A stretch of 64,000 nucleotides of DNA from Paenarthrobacter aurescens (GTDB lineage Bacteria; Actinomycetota; Actinomycetes; Actinomycetales; Micrococcaceae): the NCBI RefSeq assembly GCF_025421775.1, contig NZ_JAOEFX010000002.1, forward strand, positions 434,001 through 498,000. Direction: 5' to 3'. The position numbers were made by a program, and so were the translations under genes. The first letter of the stretch is position 1; each line of letters begins with the position of its first letter. The notes beneath the pieces were generated by a model, which saw only the letters and a list, made by a program, of their open reading frames with translations, was not told where the DNA came from and searched no databases. Below, piece by piece: positions 1 to 8,283 of this stretch.

Positions 1-621
1 CGTGATGTCCAGGAGTGCGCCGCCGCCGTCGTTGAGTGCCCAGATACGGGCTGAGGGGTCATATGGCGCGGGGAAGCCGAGGTCTGCGCTGACCCACTGG
101 ATCTGGCCGAGCTCCCCGGATGCAGCTATCTGGAAGGCCCGCTGCATGCTCGGCAGGAAGCGGCTCCACACCGCCTCCATGAAGAACACGTTCTGCTCCC
201 GCGCCAGCTTCACCAGCCCGGCGGCTTCACGGGCGTTGATGGTCAGGGCCTTCTCGCACAGCACGTGCTTGCCGGCACGCAAGGCGGCAGCGGCGATCTG
301 GAAGTGCTGGGCATGGGGCGTGGCCACGTAGACCACATCCACTGCCGGATCATCGAACAAACGCTGGTAGCCGGGCACGTCGCCGTCGTCCCCGTATGCC
401 TTGGCGAAGCCAAGCGTGTGCGCGAAGGCGTCGGCGGCGGCCTGGGTCCGGGAACTCACGGCGTAAAGCTCCGCGTCTTCCAGCAGTGCCAGGTCCTGGG
501 AAACGCTGTTGGCGATGTTGCCGGTGGAAACCACTCCCCATCGCAAGGGACGGCCTGTGGCCGACCTGGGATCCTGGTTGGTCTGGGTGGACAGCCATGG
601 CACGGCGATAGGGAGCGTCAT
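1..621 (-). CDS. Gfo/Idh/MocA family oxidoreductase, C-terminus cut off by window edge
   Basis: The reading frame runs from an ATG at 621 through the left edge, giving 207 visible residues. After about 25 variable residues comes a Rossmann segment, RWGVVSTGNIANSV, the NAD(P)-binding fingerprint of the family. It is followed by VYVATPHAQH and the CEK motif (GKHVLCEKALTINAREA) that places the catalytic lysine of Gfo/Idh/MocA enzymes. Family members oxidise or reduce sugars, inositols or related polyols in the cytoplasm; the substrate cannot be told from this fragment. An AGAGG sequence lies 9 nt before ATG 621; an in-frame ATG at 630 sits directly on that AGAGG and is less likely. The gene reads in the same direction as the protein at 667-1605, with a 45-nt gap. 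Confidence 0.85.
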   Translation of the reverse strand, partial: MTLPIAVPWLSTQTNQDPRSATGRPLRWGVVSTGNIANSVSQDLALLEDAELYAVSSRTQAAADAFAHTLGFAKAYGDDGDVPGYQRLFDDPAVDVVYVATPHAQHFQIAAAALRAGKHVLCEKALTINAREAAGLVKLAREQNVFFMEAVWSRFLPSMQRAFQIAASGELGQIQWVSADLGFPAPYDPSARIWALNDGGGALLDIT

Positions 622-666
622 GCCTGTCATCCTCTCATTCCGTCCGCGGTGACCGGAATATTGGCG

Positions 667-1605
667 CTAGCCGGACAACTGCAGTTGCTCCAGGTCAGCC
701 AAGGTTCCCGTTGATTCGAACGTCAGCCTGACGTTGACGTTGTACGCGCCCGGCCTTCCAAGGTCCGGGATCCATATTTCCGCGACCCCGGCATCGTGGG
801 CTGTTGTTGCCACGATCCTGTAAGCGAGATTTTCGGCCTTCCAACTCTCGGACACGTCCACGCCATCCAAGGACCACGTCAGGAGCATGGGGACATGGGC
901 CAGTCCCTCAAGGTCCAGCTTCACTGCAACAGTCCACCCGAGCGGATCCTTTCCCTGGGTGCCGTCGATTGCCAGTACTTCCTCCAAGGCCTTGACCAGT
1001 TCCGCCGCCACCTGGGCTGGTGGAAGCAGTTCGCCGGCATCGTTCACGGTCACCGGCGGGAGGAGCGCGGGAAGGACGATGAGGGCTCCGGGAACATAGC
1101 CTTCCAACACTTTCTGTTCCTTCACCGCGGAGCGGTACTCCTCCGGCGGACGTGTAGTGATCTTGTTTGCCTTGGTGGGCGATCCAGTGGACGTGCCCTG
1201 GGTGGCGGATGTTGTCACGGGGGTTGTGGGAATGGTGGGGGTGATGGTTGCCGTGGATGTCGTCGGGGGAGGTGTGGTGGTGGGCGGAAGCGTGGTGGGA
1301 GTCGGCTTTTTGGTCCCGGCAGACGCGGCACGATGCACGGAATACGGCTCAAAGGCAGCTGCGGCGGCCGGGTTGAGGGTCAGGTCCTTGCCCAAGTCCG
1401 CCGGGGCGAACGCCGCAAGTGAGGTTTGCTTGATGATGGTGAGCGATTCGATGTCGGCAACATCTTCGGTATTGGGCGGAATGATCCGGTCCCACAGGGC
1501 GATGATGCTGATGAGGGCTGCGGCGATGGCTCCCGCGGTGATGATCCATGTCTTGCCGCGTCGATGCCAGGGAGTCTTTTTTCCTTTTTTCTTGTGTGCG
1601 GACAC
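667..1605 (-). CDS. Hypothetical membrane-anchored protein with Thr/Pro-rich linker
   Basis: I do not recognise a family. The product is about 312 aa. A short Lys/Arg-rich N-terminus (HKKKGKK) precedes one hydrophobic segment near residues 20-40 (IITAGAIAAALISIIALW), so it is probably a single-pass protein with the bulk outside the cell. A low-complexity linker rich in Thr and Pro (about residues 95-145) separates a small membrane-proximal part from a C-terminal region with beta-type composition (LTWSLDGVDVSESW, YNVNVRLTFES). I chose GTG 1605 because AGGAGG lies 8 nt upstream; a GTG at 1614 overlaps that site. It may be transcribed with the downstream dehydrogenase. Function unknown. Confidence 0.6.
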   Translation of the reverse strand: MSAHKKKGKKTPWHRRGKTWIITAGAIAAALISIIALWDRIIPPNTEDVADIESLTIIKQTSLAAFAPADLGKDLTLNPAAAAAFEPYSVHRAASAGTKKPTPTTLPPTTTPPPTTSTATITPTIPTTPVTTSATQGTSTGSPTKANKITTRPPEEYRSAVKEQKVLEGYVPGALIVLPALLPPVTVNDAGELLPPAQVAAELVKALEEVLAIDGTQGKDPLGWTVAVKLDLEGLAHVPMLLTWSLDGVDVSESWKAENLAYRIVATTAHDAGVAEIWIPDLGRPGAYNVNVRLTFESTGTLADLEQLQLSG

Positions 1606-1684
1606 GGCCGCCACCTCCTGCCCCTGATCACAGATTGCTCCCGTGCCGGAACAGCGTCAACCCCGCGCCGCAGAGAATCATGAG

Positions 1685-1719
1685 CGACACTTCTGTGTCG
1701 TGTGCTGTCAAGTCACACG
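1685..1719. promoter_or_regulatory. Overlapping inverted repeats between divergent genes
   Basis: CGACAC-TTCT-GTGTCG (1685-1700) is a perfect inverted repeat. It overlaps a second one, CGTGTG-N9-CACACG (1699-1719). Both lie in the roughly 200-nt region between the hypothetical gene at 667-1605 and the exporter operon at 1808. A repressor site is plausible; the regulator is not identified. Confidence 0.35.
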
Positions 1720-1807
1720 AATGTCCGGGCCGAAGATTTTCCTCGCCTAGGCTTAGGCCATCATCCCTCGCAGAGGTTCTGTGGGGAGTTACCGAAATGG
1801 AGCAGGG

Positions 1808-2902
1808 ATGGGTACTTTTCGGCGCGTCATTTTGCCGGTTGCCTGGTTGGTGGTTTTCGCGATTATCGCGGTGGCCTTGGTCAAGATCGCTTTCGTGGAT
1901 GGCCTTGAATCGTCCGCTTCCGAGCCGGCACCATTGGCCCAGGTGGATATCCCGGTGGTCCCCGCCACCCGCGCAACTGTCACCAACACCGTGCAGATCA
2001 AGGGAACCGTCCAGAGCGACGCCGCCGACACCGTCCGCAGCACCTCCGCCGGCAAGGTCATCAAGATTTTCGTGGACCAAGGTGCCACCGTAGCCAAGGG
2101 AGACGCGCTCTTCCAGGTCAAAGCCGAGCGGGCAGCCCAGGCCCCGCAGCTTTCCAAGGACGGCACCCCCACTACACCCAAGCCCGTCTACGACTACTTC
2201 GACATCGCTGCCCCCAGCGCCGGAACGCTGCAGTCCTTGTCAACACTCATTGACCAGCAGGTCGCCGTGGGCGAGGCCGTGGGCAAGATCGATCCCGGAA
2301 CGTACACCGTGACCGGATCCGTTACCGCGGCCCAGCAATACCGATTGCTCGGCAAGCCCGGCCCTGCGGAGATTGCCTTGGTAGGTGGACCGGCGCCCTT
2401 CCAGTGCACCGAAGTGACGCTCAAGAACAACGCATCCGACGGCGGCACTGCTTCGGGCGGTTTGGCCGCCACCGGCGGAGGTGCCGGAATGGGCGTGGGC
2501 GCAGCGATGGTGGGTCCCGGAGGAGGCGGGAGCCAGCCGGATGAAGGCGGCACCCCCACGGGAACACTGAGCTGCGCGATCCCTTCCGAGCAGCAGGTTT
2601 TCGCGGGCCTCGGAGCTACCATGACGGTCAGCGCAGGAGTGGCCCCGGACGTGGTGACGGTTCCTTTGACCTCGGTAAAGGGCAGCGTCAAGGACGGGAT
2701 CGTCTGGATTGCAGGCCCGGGCGGGGCAGGGGCGGCTCCCGAGCAGCGCACCGTCCAGTTGGGCCTCAACGATGGTTCCGTGGTGGAAGTGACCTCCGGG
2801 CTGGCCGAGGGTGAACAAGTCCTGGAATTCGTTCCCGGTGCACCGGCTGCTCCGAACCCCATGATGGGGCCGGGCCAGATCGCCTACGCTCCGGCGGGCT
2901 AG
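1808..2902 (+). CDS. HlyD/MacA-like adaptor subunit of an ABC exporter
   Basis: 364 aa. An N-terminal transmembrane segment (VILPVAWLVVFAIIAVAL) is followed by a split biotinyl-lipoyl-like region: TSAGKVIKIFVDQGATVAKG, then AAPSAGTLQSLSTLIDQQVA. This is typical of membrane-fusion or adaptor proteins of MacA/YknX type. A Gly-rich stretch around residues 210-250 (GGGAGMGVGAAMVGPGGGGS) interrupts the beta domain and looks like a flexible loop. Start ATG 1808 has GGAG about 6 nt upstream; an upstream in-frame GTG (1781) lacks one. It is the first gene of a three-gene operon with ATPase (4-nt gap) and permease, the YknXYZ/MacAB arrangement in a Gram-positive. Exported substrate unknown. Confidence 0.8.
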   Translation: MGTFRRVILPVAWLVVFAIIAVALVKIAFVDGLESSASEPAPLAQVDIPVVPATRATVTNTVQIKGTVQSDAADTVRSTSAGKVIKIFVDQGATVAKGDALFQVKAERAAQAPQLSKDGTPTTPKPVYDYFDIAAPSAGTLQSLSTLIDQQVAVGEAVGKIDPGTYTVTGSVTAAQQYRLLGKPGPAEIALVGGPAPFQCTEVTLKNNASDGGTASGGLAATGGGAGMGVGAAMVGPGGGGSQPDEGGTPTGTLSCAIPSEQQVFAGLGATMTVSAGVAPDVVTVPLTSVKGSVKDGIVWIAGPGGAGAAPEQRTVQLGLNDGSVVEVTSGLAEGEQVLEFVPGAPAAPNPMMGPGQIAYAPAG

Positions 2903-2906
2903 GGCC

Positions 2907-3626
2907 ATGGAGGAAGCAACCAAGGAAACGCTGGTCAGCCTGCGTGCAGTAACCCGATCTGTCACGCTCCCCGACGACCAGCAACTGCACATCCTCAGGG
3001 GCATCGATCTTGAGGTGCACAGCGGCGATCACACTGCCATCGTGGGCCGTTCCGGTTGCGGCAAGTCAACGTTGCTGAACTTGCTGGGGCTGCTGGACGT
3101 CCCGACGTCAGGGGAACTGGAGTTCCTGGGACAACCCGCGGAACGGCTGGGCAACAATGCCCGTGCCCGCTTGCGGGGTTCCACCGTGGGCTTCGTTTTC
3201 CAGCAGTTCAATCTGTTGCCCGGCCGCAGCGCCTTGGACAACGTGATCACGCCTTTGTTCTATGCCAAGGGCAGGGAGTTCTGGCGCCGCCGGGAGATCG
3301 CCATGGACAGGGTGGGTCTCGCCGCGCGTGCCAACACCATGCCGAACATGCTCTCCGGCGGTGAGCAGCAGCGCGTGGCGATTGCCCGTGCTTTGGTGCG
3401 GAAGCCCCGGCTGATCCTTGCCGACGAACCCACCGGAGCACTGGACGTCGAGACCGGCCAGTCCGTCATGGCACTGCTGGACACCGTTGCCACGGAGACC
3501 GCGGCGGCCCTGGTGACCATTACCCACGACACCAATGTGGCCGCCCTGGCCCGTGCCTGCTACCGGCTGGATTCCGGTGTGCTGAGCCCATTGTCAGTGC
3601 CGGAATCTGCTGGGGTAGGCGCATGA
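2907..3626 (+). CDS. ABC transporter ATP-binding protein (MacB/LolD type)
   Basis: 239 aa cytoplasmic ATPase. Walker [10 protein letters not shown] is near residue 50, Q-loop FVFQQFN near 95, signature [15 protein letters not shown] near 150, and Walker [13 protein letters not shown] near 170, followed by the switch histidine (TITHDTN). The FQQFN and ADEPTGALD wording is characteristic of the MacB/LolD/FtsE-like exporter group. It begins 4 nt after the adaptor gene and overlaps the permease start by 4 nt (ATGA), so translation is probably coupled and the three subunits act as one exporter or mechanotransmitter complex. Confidence 0.92.
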   Translation: MEEATKETLVSLRAVTRSVTLPDDQQLHILRGIDLEVHSGDHTAIVGRSGCGKSTLLNLLGLLDVPTSGELEFLGQPAERLGNNARARLRGSTVGFVFQQFNLLPGRSALDNVITPLFYAKGREFWRRREIAMDRVGLAARANTMPNMLSGGEQQRVAIARALVRKPRLILADEPTGALDVETGQSVMALLDTVATETAAALVTITHDTNVAALARACYRLDSGVLSPLSVPESAGVGA

Positions 3627-4804
3627 CCGGCTTCGTTTCCACGCTGGTGGAAGCGTGGCAGGAACTTCGCATCAACAAGGTCCGGATCCTCCTGGCGCTC
3701 GTTGGCGTAGCCCTGTCCGTTGCGGCGTTGACGTCTGTGGTGGGGGTCGGCAGCCTGGTCCGTGAGGGCATCAAAGTCCAGTCCGAACGTAACGGTGGCC
3801 GGGTGGCCACGTTGTCCCTGAACGTCGGCGGCCCCACCACGCCAGACCCTGCAAAGCTTGAACAGGCATATCAGGGCATCCAGCAGCGCTATGGCATCAC
3901 CACCTCCACCCACGTGGGTCAGGCGCAGGCAGGATTTCAGTTCCCCCGTGGAGTCGCCAACGTCAACATGACCATCGTGGACATCGGCTATGGAGTCATC
4001 CACCGCGTCCCACTCCTGCAAGGAAGCTGGTTCGCTGCCGATGATGGAAAAAGGCTCGCGCCCGCCGTCGTGGTGTCCGAGGCCTTCTACAACCAGGCCG
4101 GCAGGCCCAATCTGACCACCCATCCCACAGTGAGTATCCCCGGTGACCGGCCGGCCACGGCGGTGATTATCGGCGTCGTACCTGATGCTTACCCGGACAT
4201 GCCGCCTGCCGGGTTCATCCTCACCGAGGGTGCGGCCCTGGTGGGTATGGCACCACAGATGTCCGAGTTCAAGATGTGGGTAGGGGAGGAACAAGCCGAG
4301 GCCTTGAAGGCGGCAATTACTGCCGACCTCCAAGGCCAGTTCCCCGGCTTCTACGCCCAAGCCGACCGGAGGGATTATGCTGCCTGGGGCGACCCCTTGG
4401 GGCCGGCCCAGTGGATCGTCGGCGGAGTAGCCGGCCTGGTGCTGTTGCTCGGAGCCGTGGGGATGCTGAACATCTCCATGGTCACGGTGCGCTACCGGGT
4501 CCGGGAAATTGGCATCCGGCGCAGCTTCGGGGCAACCTCGGGAAGGATCTTTGTTGGCGTCATGATGGAATCCGTGGTGGCCACCGCCGTAGCCGGCCTG
4601 GCTGGGGTGATGCTTGCAGTGGCCGTGGTGAAGAACCCCTGGATCGAGTCGAAGGTGGCGCCCGGGCTCACCGAGTACCCGGCATTCCCCATCGACGCGG
4701 CGCTCATGGGTTTCGGTGCCGCAGTCCTTGTGGGCGCACTCGCCGGAGCCATTCCTGCGCTCGTGGCGGTGCGCGTCAAGGTCATCGACGCGATTCGGTT
4801 CTGA
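3623..4804 (+). CDS. ABC transporter permease, FtsX/MacB family
   Basis: 393 aa. One N-terminal transmembrane helix (ILLALVGVALSVAALTSVVGV) precedes a large extracytoplasmic domain of about 200 residues. Three C-terminal helices follow, with the FtsX-type core YRVREIGIRRSFGAT between the second and third. This is the one-plus-three topology of MacB permeases. It overlaps the ATPase gene by 4 nt. Its last 23 nt (4782-4804) overlap the 3' end of the convergent ATPase gene of a second exporter. Confidence 0.88.
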   Translation: MTGFVSTLVEAWQELRINKVRILLALVGVALSVAALTSVVGVGSLVREGIKVQSERNGGRVATLSLNVGGPTTPDPAKLEQAYQGIQQRYGITTSTHVGQAQAGFQFPRGVANVNMTIVDIGYGVIHRVPLLQGSWFAADDGKRLAPAVVVSEAFYNQAGRPNLTTHPTVSIPGDRPATAVIIGVVPDAYPDMPPAGFILTEGAALVGMAPQMSEFKMWVGEEQAEALKAAITADLQGQFPGFYAQADRRDYAAWGDPLGPAQWIVGGVAGLVLLLGAVGMLNISMVTVRYRVREIGIRRSFGATSGRIFVGVMMESVVATAVAGLAGVMLAVAVVKNPWIESKVAPGLTEYPAFPIDAALMGFGAAVLVGALAGAIPALVAVRVKVIDAIRF

Positions 4805-5474
4805 CCTCCTCGGTGAGCCGGCCCTGCTGCAGGCGGAAACAGCGTTCAGTCTTTTTCGCCAGGCTCCTGTCGTGGGTGACCACCAGGATGGTGGTGTTGT
4901 GGTCGCGGCTCAGGGAGCTCAGGAGCTCGATGATGTGCTCACCGGTTTGCTCATCCAGATTTCCGGTGGGCTCATCAGCGAGGATCAACTTGGGTTCGTT
5001 GGCCAGCGCCCTGGCGATCGCCACGCGCTGCTGCTCGCCACCGGACAGCCGGTTGGTCCGGCGTGAGTGCTTCTCCGGATCCAACTGAACCTGCTCCAGC
5101 AACTCCTTGGCCCGCTGCAGCCTGGCTGCCTTGCGGACACCAGCGAACTCCATGGGCAGCATGACGTTGTCCACAGCGCTGAGGTTGGGGATCAGGTTGA
5201 ACTGCTGGAACACGAAGCCGATGTCCCGTCGGCGGTACTCGGTGAGCTTGCCGTCCGGCAGCCCGGCCAAGCTGACGCCATCCACGACGACGTCACCTGA
5301 GGTGGGCTTGTCCAGCGCACCCAGGAGGGACAACAGCGTGCTTTTGCCGCTGCCGCTCTTGCCCACGATGGATGCCAGCGAGCCCTTTTCTAGTTCGAAG
5401 CTCACTCCGTTGACGGGTTTGATGGTCCGGTCGCCGGACTTGAACTGACGGACCAGGTCCTTGACTACGATCAC
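4782..5474 (-). CDS. ABC transporter ATP-binding protein (MacB/LolD type), second module
   Basis: 230 aa ATPase with Walker A GKSGSGKST (about residue 38), FVFQQFN, signature [16 protein letters not shown] and Walker [13 protein letters not shown]. It belongs to the same exporter subfamily as the gene at 2907 but is clearly diverged, so it is a separate system, not a recent duplicate. It starts 2 nt after the stop of its permease (5477-6943), which indicates one transcript. Its 3' end overlaps the convergent permease gene by 23 nt. Confidence 0.92.
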   Translation of the reverse strand: MIVVKDLVRQFKSGDRTIKPVNGVSFELEKGSLASIVGKSGSGKSTLLSLLGALDKPTSGDVVVDGVSLAGLPDGKLTEYRRRDIGFVFQQFNLIPNLSAVDNVMLPMEFAGVRKAARLQRAKELLEQVQLDPEKHSRRTNRLSGGEQQRVAIARALANEPKLILADEPTGNLDEQTGEHIIELLSSLSRDHNTTILVVTHDRSLAKKTERCFRLQQGRLTEEVRTESRR

Positions 5475-5476
5475 GG

Positions 5477-6943
5477 CTATTCTCCTCGGAGTACTTCGAT
5501 GGGACGGATACGGGCGGTCAGCAACGCCGGGACCAGCGCGCCGATGATCGCCACCGCGAACACTGCTGCGATGCCGGCAGCGAGCACGCCGGGGGAGACG
5601 CTGGCCGTTACAGAGGTGAGCAGTTGGCTGGCGCCGCCGAAAGGACCACCCTGGCCGCCGGGCAAGCCGCCGCCGGGCAATCCGCCGCCGGGGACTGCGC
5701 CATTCGGCATGGCACCCGCAAGACCGCCGCCGCGCTGGGTAGTGGTGGCCGCCGTCGTGGTTGAATTCGAACTAATCAGCGCAGACGCGATCCCGCCGCT
5801 GGCCAAAGAGGCGATCACTGCACCCACCACGCTGCCGAGGGCCACCAGGACCAGGGATTCCAGCACGAACTGCAGGCCGATGGTGCGGTTGCGGGCACCG
5901 ATCGCCTTCAGGACACCGATCTCGCGACGGCGCTCGCGGACCAGCATGACCATGATCAGCAGGATGATGATTCCGGCAGTGGCGAGGGCCGCGATGAAGG
6001 CGACCATTGAGATGTTCTTGACGCTGTCCAGGGAGCTGACGGCGGTTTCGAGGTTGCGCTGGCCTTGGGTGACGTCGGCCTTGTCTGTGCCGAGAGCGTC
6101 CTGGACCGCGGTCTTGGTGCTGTCCACGTTCTCCATGCTGTTGACCGTGACGATCATGCTGGAGAGCTCGTCCGGCGTCTCAGCCAGCGTTTGGGCTTCC
6201 GGCAGGGTGACGTAGACGGCGTTGTTGCCGAACGTGGTGCCGGCATCGAAGATGCCCGCAACGGTGAAGGTCTTGTCCTGGATGGTGAACGTGGAGCCCA
6301 CCGTCAGGCTGTTCTTCTCCGCAAGCGAGGTGCCCACAAGTGTCTTCGCTTCGGCTGCGGTGTAGTCGCCCAGCCCGGTGCCGCTGGTGATGTCCAAGGC
6401 CTTGCCCGTGCTGTCCACTTCGGCGCCGATACCCGTCGCGGTGATCGGGAGGGCCCGCACCGGCTGGGTGCCTGTGGTACCTGTTGTTCCGGCGGAGCCG
6501 TTGCGGTTGCCCAGCGTACCGGCGTCGACGGCGGCCGTCAGGTTCGTGGTGACCGTCGCCTGTTGTCCGCCGGGACCGAAACCGCCGCCCGGACCCTGCT
6601 GGGTGGTGCCGGTGGCTGAATCCGTTGTCCCCGCGGTTGCCGTCTGGAGGCGCAGTGCCTTGGTACCAACGACCGAGGTCACGTTGGCGACCGACGCCGC
6701 AGTCTCAGCTTCCGCCGTCGTGAGTGGTTCGCCGCCGCCTTCAAAGCCCTGTCCGCCGGCCGGGTTCACCGTAAGGGTGGTGCCCACGGAAGCGTTGAGC
6801 TCCTGGACCTTGGCACCCACGGCCTGGTTGGCCACGAGCATGGCCAGTGCCAGGCCGATGGCTACGGCCAGCACGGCGACAACCGCTGCCGTTCTGATTT
6901 TGTTGCGGAAGGCATTGCCTACGCTTCGGGCAAGGACGCTCAC
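5477..6943 (-). CDS. ABC transporter permease, FtsX/MacB family, with Gly-rich loop
   Basis: 488 aa from GTG 6943, which is preceded by AGAGGAG at 4 nt; a longer in-frame start at 6979 has no ribosome site. Topology is one N-terminal helix (AAVVAVLAVAIGLALAMLVA), an extracytoplasmic domain with MacB-like beta content and a low-complexity GGFGPGGQQ patch, then helices flanking the RRREIGVLKAIGARNRTI core. An unusual Gly/Pro-rich loop with repeats of GGGLPGG lies between the last two helices (roughly 5640-5740 in DNA). With 4782-5474 it makes a two-gene exporter. No adaptor gene accompanies it, unlike the facing module. Confidence 0.85.
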   Translation of the reverse strand: MSVLARSVGNAFRNKIRTAAVVAVLAVAIGLALAMLVANQAVGAKVQELNASVGTTLTVNPAGGQGFEGGGEPLTTAEAETAASVANVTSVVGTKALRLQTATAGTTDSATGTTQQGPGGGFGPGGQQATVTTNLTAAVDAGTLGNRNGSAGTTGTTGTQPVRALPITATGIGAEVDSTGKALDITSGTGLGDYTAAEAKTLVGTSLAEKNSLTVGSTFTIQDKTFTVAGIFDAGTTFGNNAVYVTLPEAQTLAETPDELSSMIVTVNSMENVDSTKTAVQDALGTDKADVTQGQRNLETAVSSLDSVKNISMVAFIAALATAGIIILLIMVMLVRERRREIGVLKAIGARNRTIGLQFVLESLVLVALGSVVGAVIASLASGGIASALISSNSTTTAATTTQRGGGLAGAMPNGAVPGGGLPGGGLPGGQGGPFGGASQLLTSVTASVSPGVLAAGIAAVFAVAIIGALVPALLTARIRPIEVLRGE

Positions 6944-7061
6944 GTTTCTCCTCTTGACCTGCAAGTTTGTTGGGCCCACTGGGCGTGGGCTGCAGATTCA
7001 AGACTCGTGAGTGCTGCTGTGCTGGAAGCCTGCCGAAGCTATGCGTGGGCTGTGAAAGCGA

Positions 7062-7094
7062 AAGCCCCGGCCCGCCAGTGGCGGACCGGGGCTT
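7062..7094 (-). terminator. Hairpin terminator downstream of chvE
   Basis: AAGCCCCGG (7062-7070) pairs with CCGGGGCTT (7086-7094). A GCC/GGC pair inside shortens the loop to three bases. On the minus strand it follows the stop of the sugar-binding protein gene and is followed by a T-rich stretch, as expected for an intrinsic terminator. Confidence 0.7.
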
Positions 7095-7131
7095 GCTGTC
7101 TTGCTATGAAGAGCTGTTACTTGGTGATTAC

Positions 7132-8241
7132 TTACTTGGTGATCGGGCCGAGTACCGGATCGTCGACGTAAGCGGTCTTGACGTTCTCCATGGTCACGAT
7201 CTGTGGCTCAAGGAGGTAAGCCGGGACGGTCTTGACGCCGTTGTTGTAGGAGTCCTTGTCGTTGATCTCCAGTTCCTTACCGGCCTGGAGGTCCTTCACC
7301 ATGGTGATGGCGTGCTCAACGAGCTTGCGGGTGTCCTTGTTGATGGTGGAGTACTGCTCGCCGGCCATGATCGACTTGACGGACTCAACCTCGGAGTCCT
7401 GGCCGGTCACCACGGGGAGCGGCTTGCCGGCGGCCTTGACGGACGTCAGCACTGCACGGGCCAGGGTGTCGTTCGGGGACAGGACGCCGTCCAGCGAAGC
7501 GCTGCCGTAGCTGCCGGTGAGGAGCGTGTCAGCGCGACGCTGGGCGTTCTCTGCCTTCCAGCCCTGGGTAACAGCCTGCTCGAACGAGGTCTGGCCCGAC
7601 AGGACCTTGAGGGTTCCGTCGTCGATCTTCGGCTTCAGGACGCTCATGGCGCCGTCAAAGAAGACCTTGGCGTTGGCATCATCGGGAGAACCGGCAAAGA
7701 GTTCGATGTTGTATGGGCCGGAAGCCTTCTTGGCTTTCATGCCATCCAACAGGGCCTGGCCCTGCAGTTCACCAACCTTGAAGTTGTCGTAGGCCACGTA
7801 GTAGTCCACGTTCTCCGTGTTGAGGAGCAGACGGTCATAAGCGATGACCGTCGCGCCGGAGTCCTTGGCCTGCTGAAGCTGCGTACCCAGCTGGGCGCCG
7901 TCGATGGCTCCCACGATGATGACCTTGGCACCCTTGGTGACCATGGCACTGATCTGGTTCTGCTGCTCGGATACGCCGCCGTTGGCGAACTGGACGTCGG
8001 CCTTGAAGCCGGCGCCGGTGAGGCCATCGTTGAACAGCTTCTCCGCCAGGACCCAGTTCTCACTGGTCTTCTGCGGAAGTGCGACGCCGATCATCGAGTC
8101 TTTGGGGAACGCTTCCCCGCCTGCTGTGCTGCTGCTTGAGCCGCTGTCCGTGCGGCCGCAGGCTGTCAGCGCCAGTGCCGCGATGGCAGCGACTGCTGCT
8201 GCCTTTCCTGCTTTACCAAACATTCGCATATTTAGGTTCAC
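7132..8241 (-). CDS. chvE: Multiple-monosaccharide ABC transporter substrate-binding lipoprotein
   Basis: 369 aa. A signal peptide ends in the lipobox LALTACG (cysteine near residue 28), so the mature protein is a lipid-anchored extracellular receptor. The body is a periplasmic-binding fold of the ChvE/XylF type: IGVALPQKTSENW, VIIVGAIDG, VIAYDRLLLNTENVDYYV and PVVTGQDSEVESVKSI are typical of ChvE homologues that bind arabinose, xylose, glucose or galactose. It is the last gene of a minus-strand operon mmsA-mmsB-chvE, 42 nt after the permease. GTG 8241 overlaps AGAAAG; an ATG at 8229 is an alternative. The exact sugar is not determined. Confidence 0.9.
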   Translation of the reverse strand: MNLNMRMFGKAGKAAAVAAIAALALTACGRTDSGSSSSTAGGEAFPKDSMIGVALPQKTSENWVLAEKLFNDGLTGAGFKADVQFANGGVSEQQNQISAMVTKGAKVIIVGAIDGAQLGTQLQQAKDSGATVIAYDRLLLNTENVDYYVAYDNFKVGELQGQALLDGMKAKKASGPYNIELFAGSPDDANAKVFFDGAMSVLKPKIDDGTLKVLSGQTSFEQAVTQGWKAENAQRRADTLLTGSYGSASLDGVLSPNDTLARAVLTSVKAAGKPLPVVTGQDSEVESVKSIMAGEQYSTINKDTRKLVEHAITMVKDLQAGKELEINDKDSYNNGVKTVPAYLLEPQIVTMENVKTAYVDDPVLGPITK

Positions 8242-8283
8242 TTTCTGTGTGGGTGGGGTGGAGCGAGTCTGTCAGGAAGCCGG

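Noticed and set aside
5640..5740. GC-rich tandem repeat as an independent repeat element
   Set aside because: It encodes the GGGLPGG repeats of the permease loop in frame, so it is coding low complexity.
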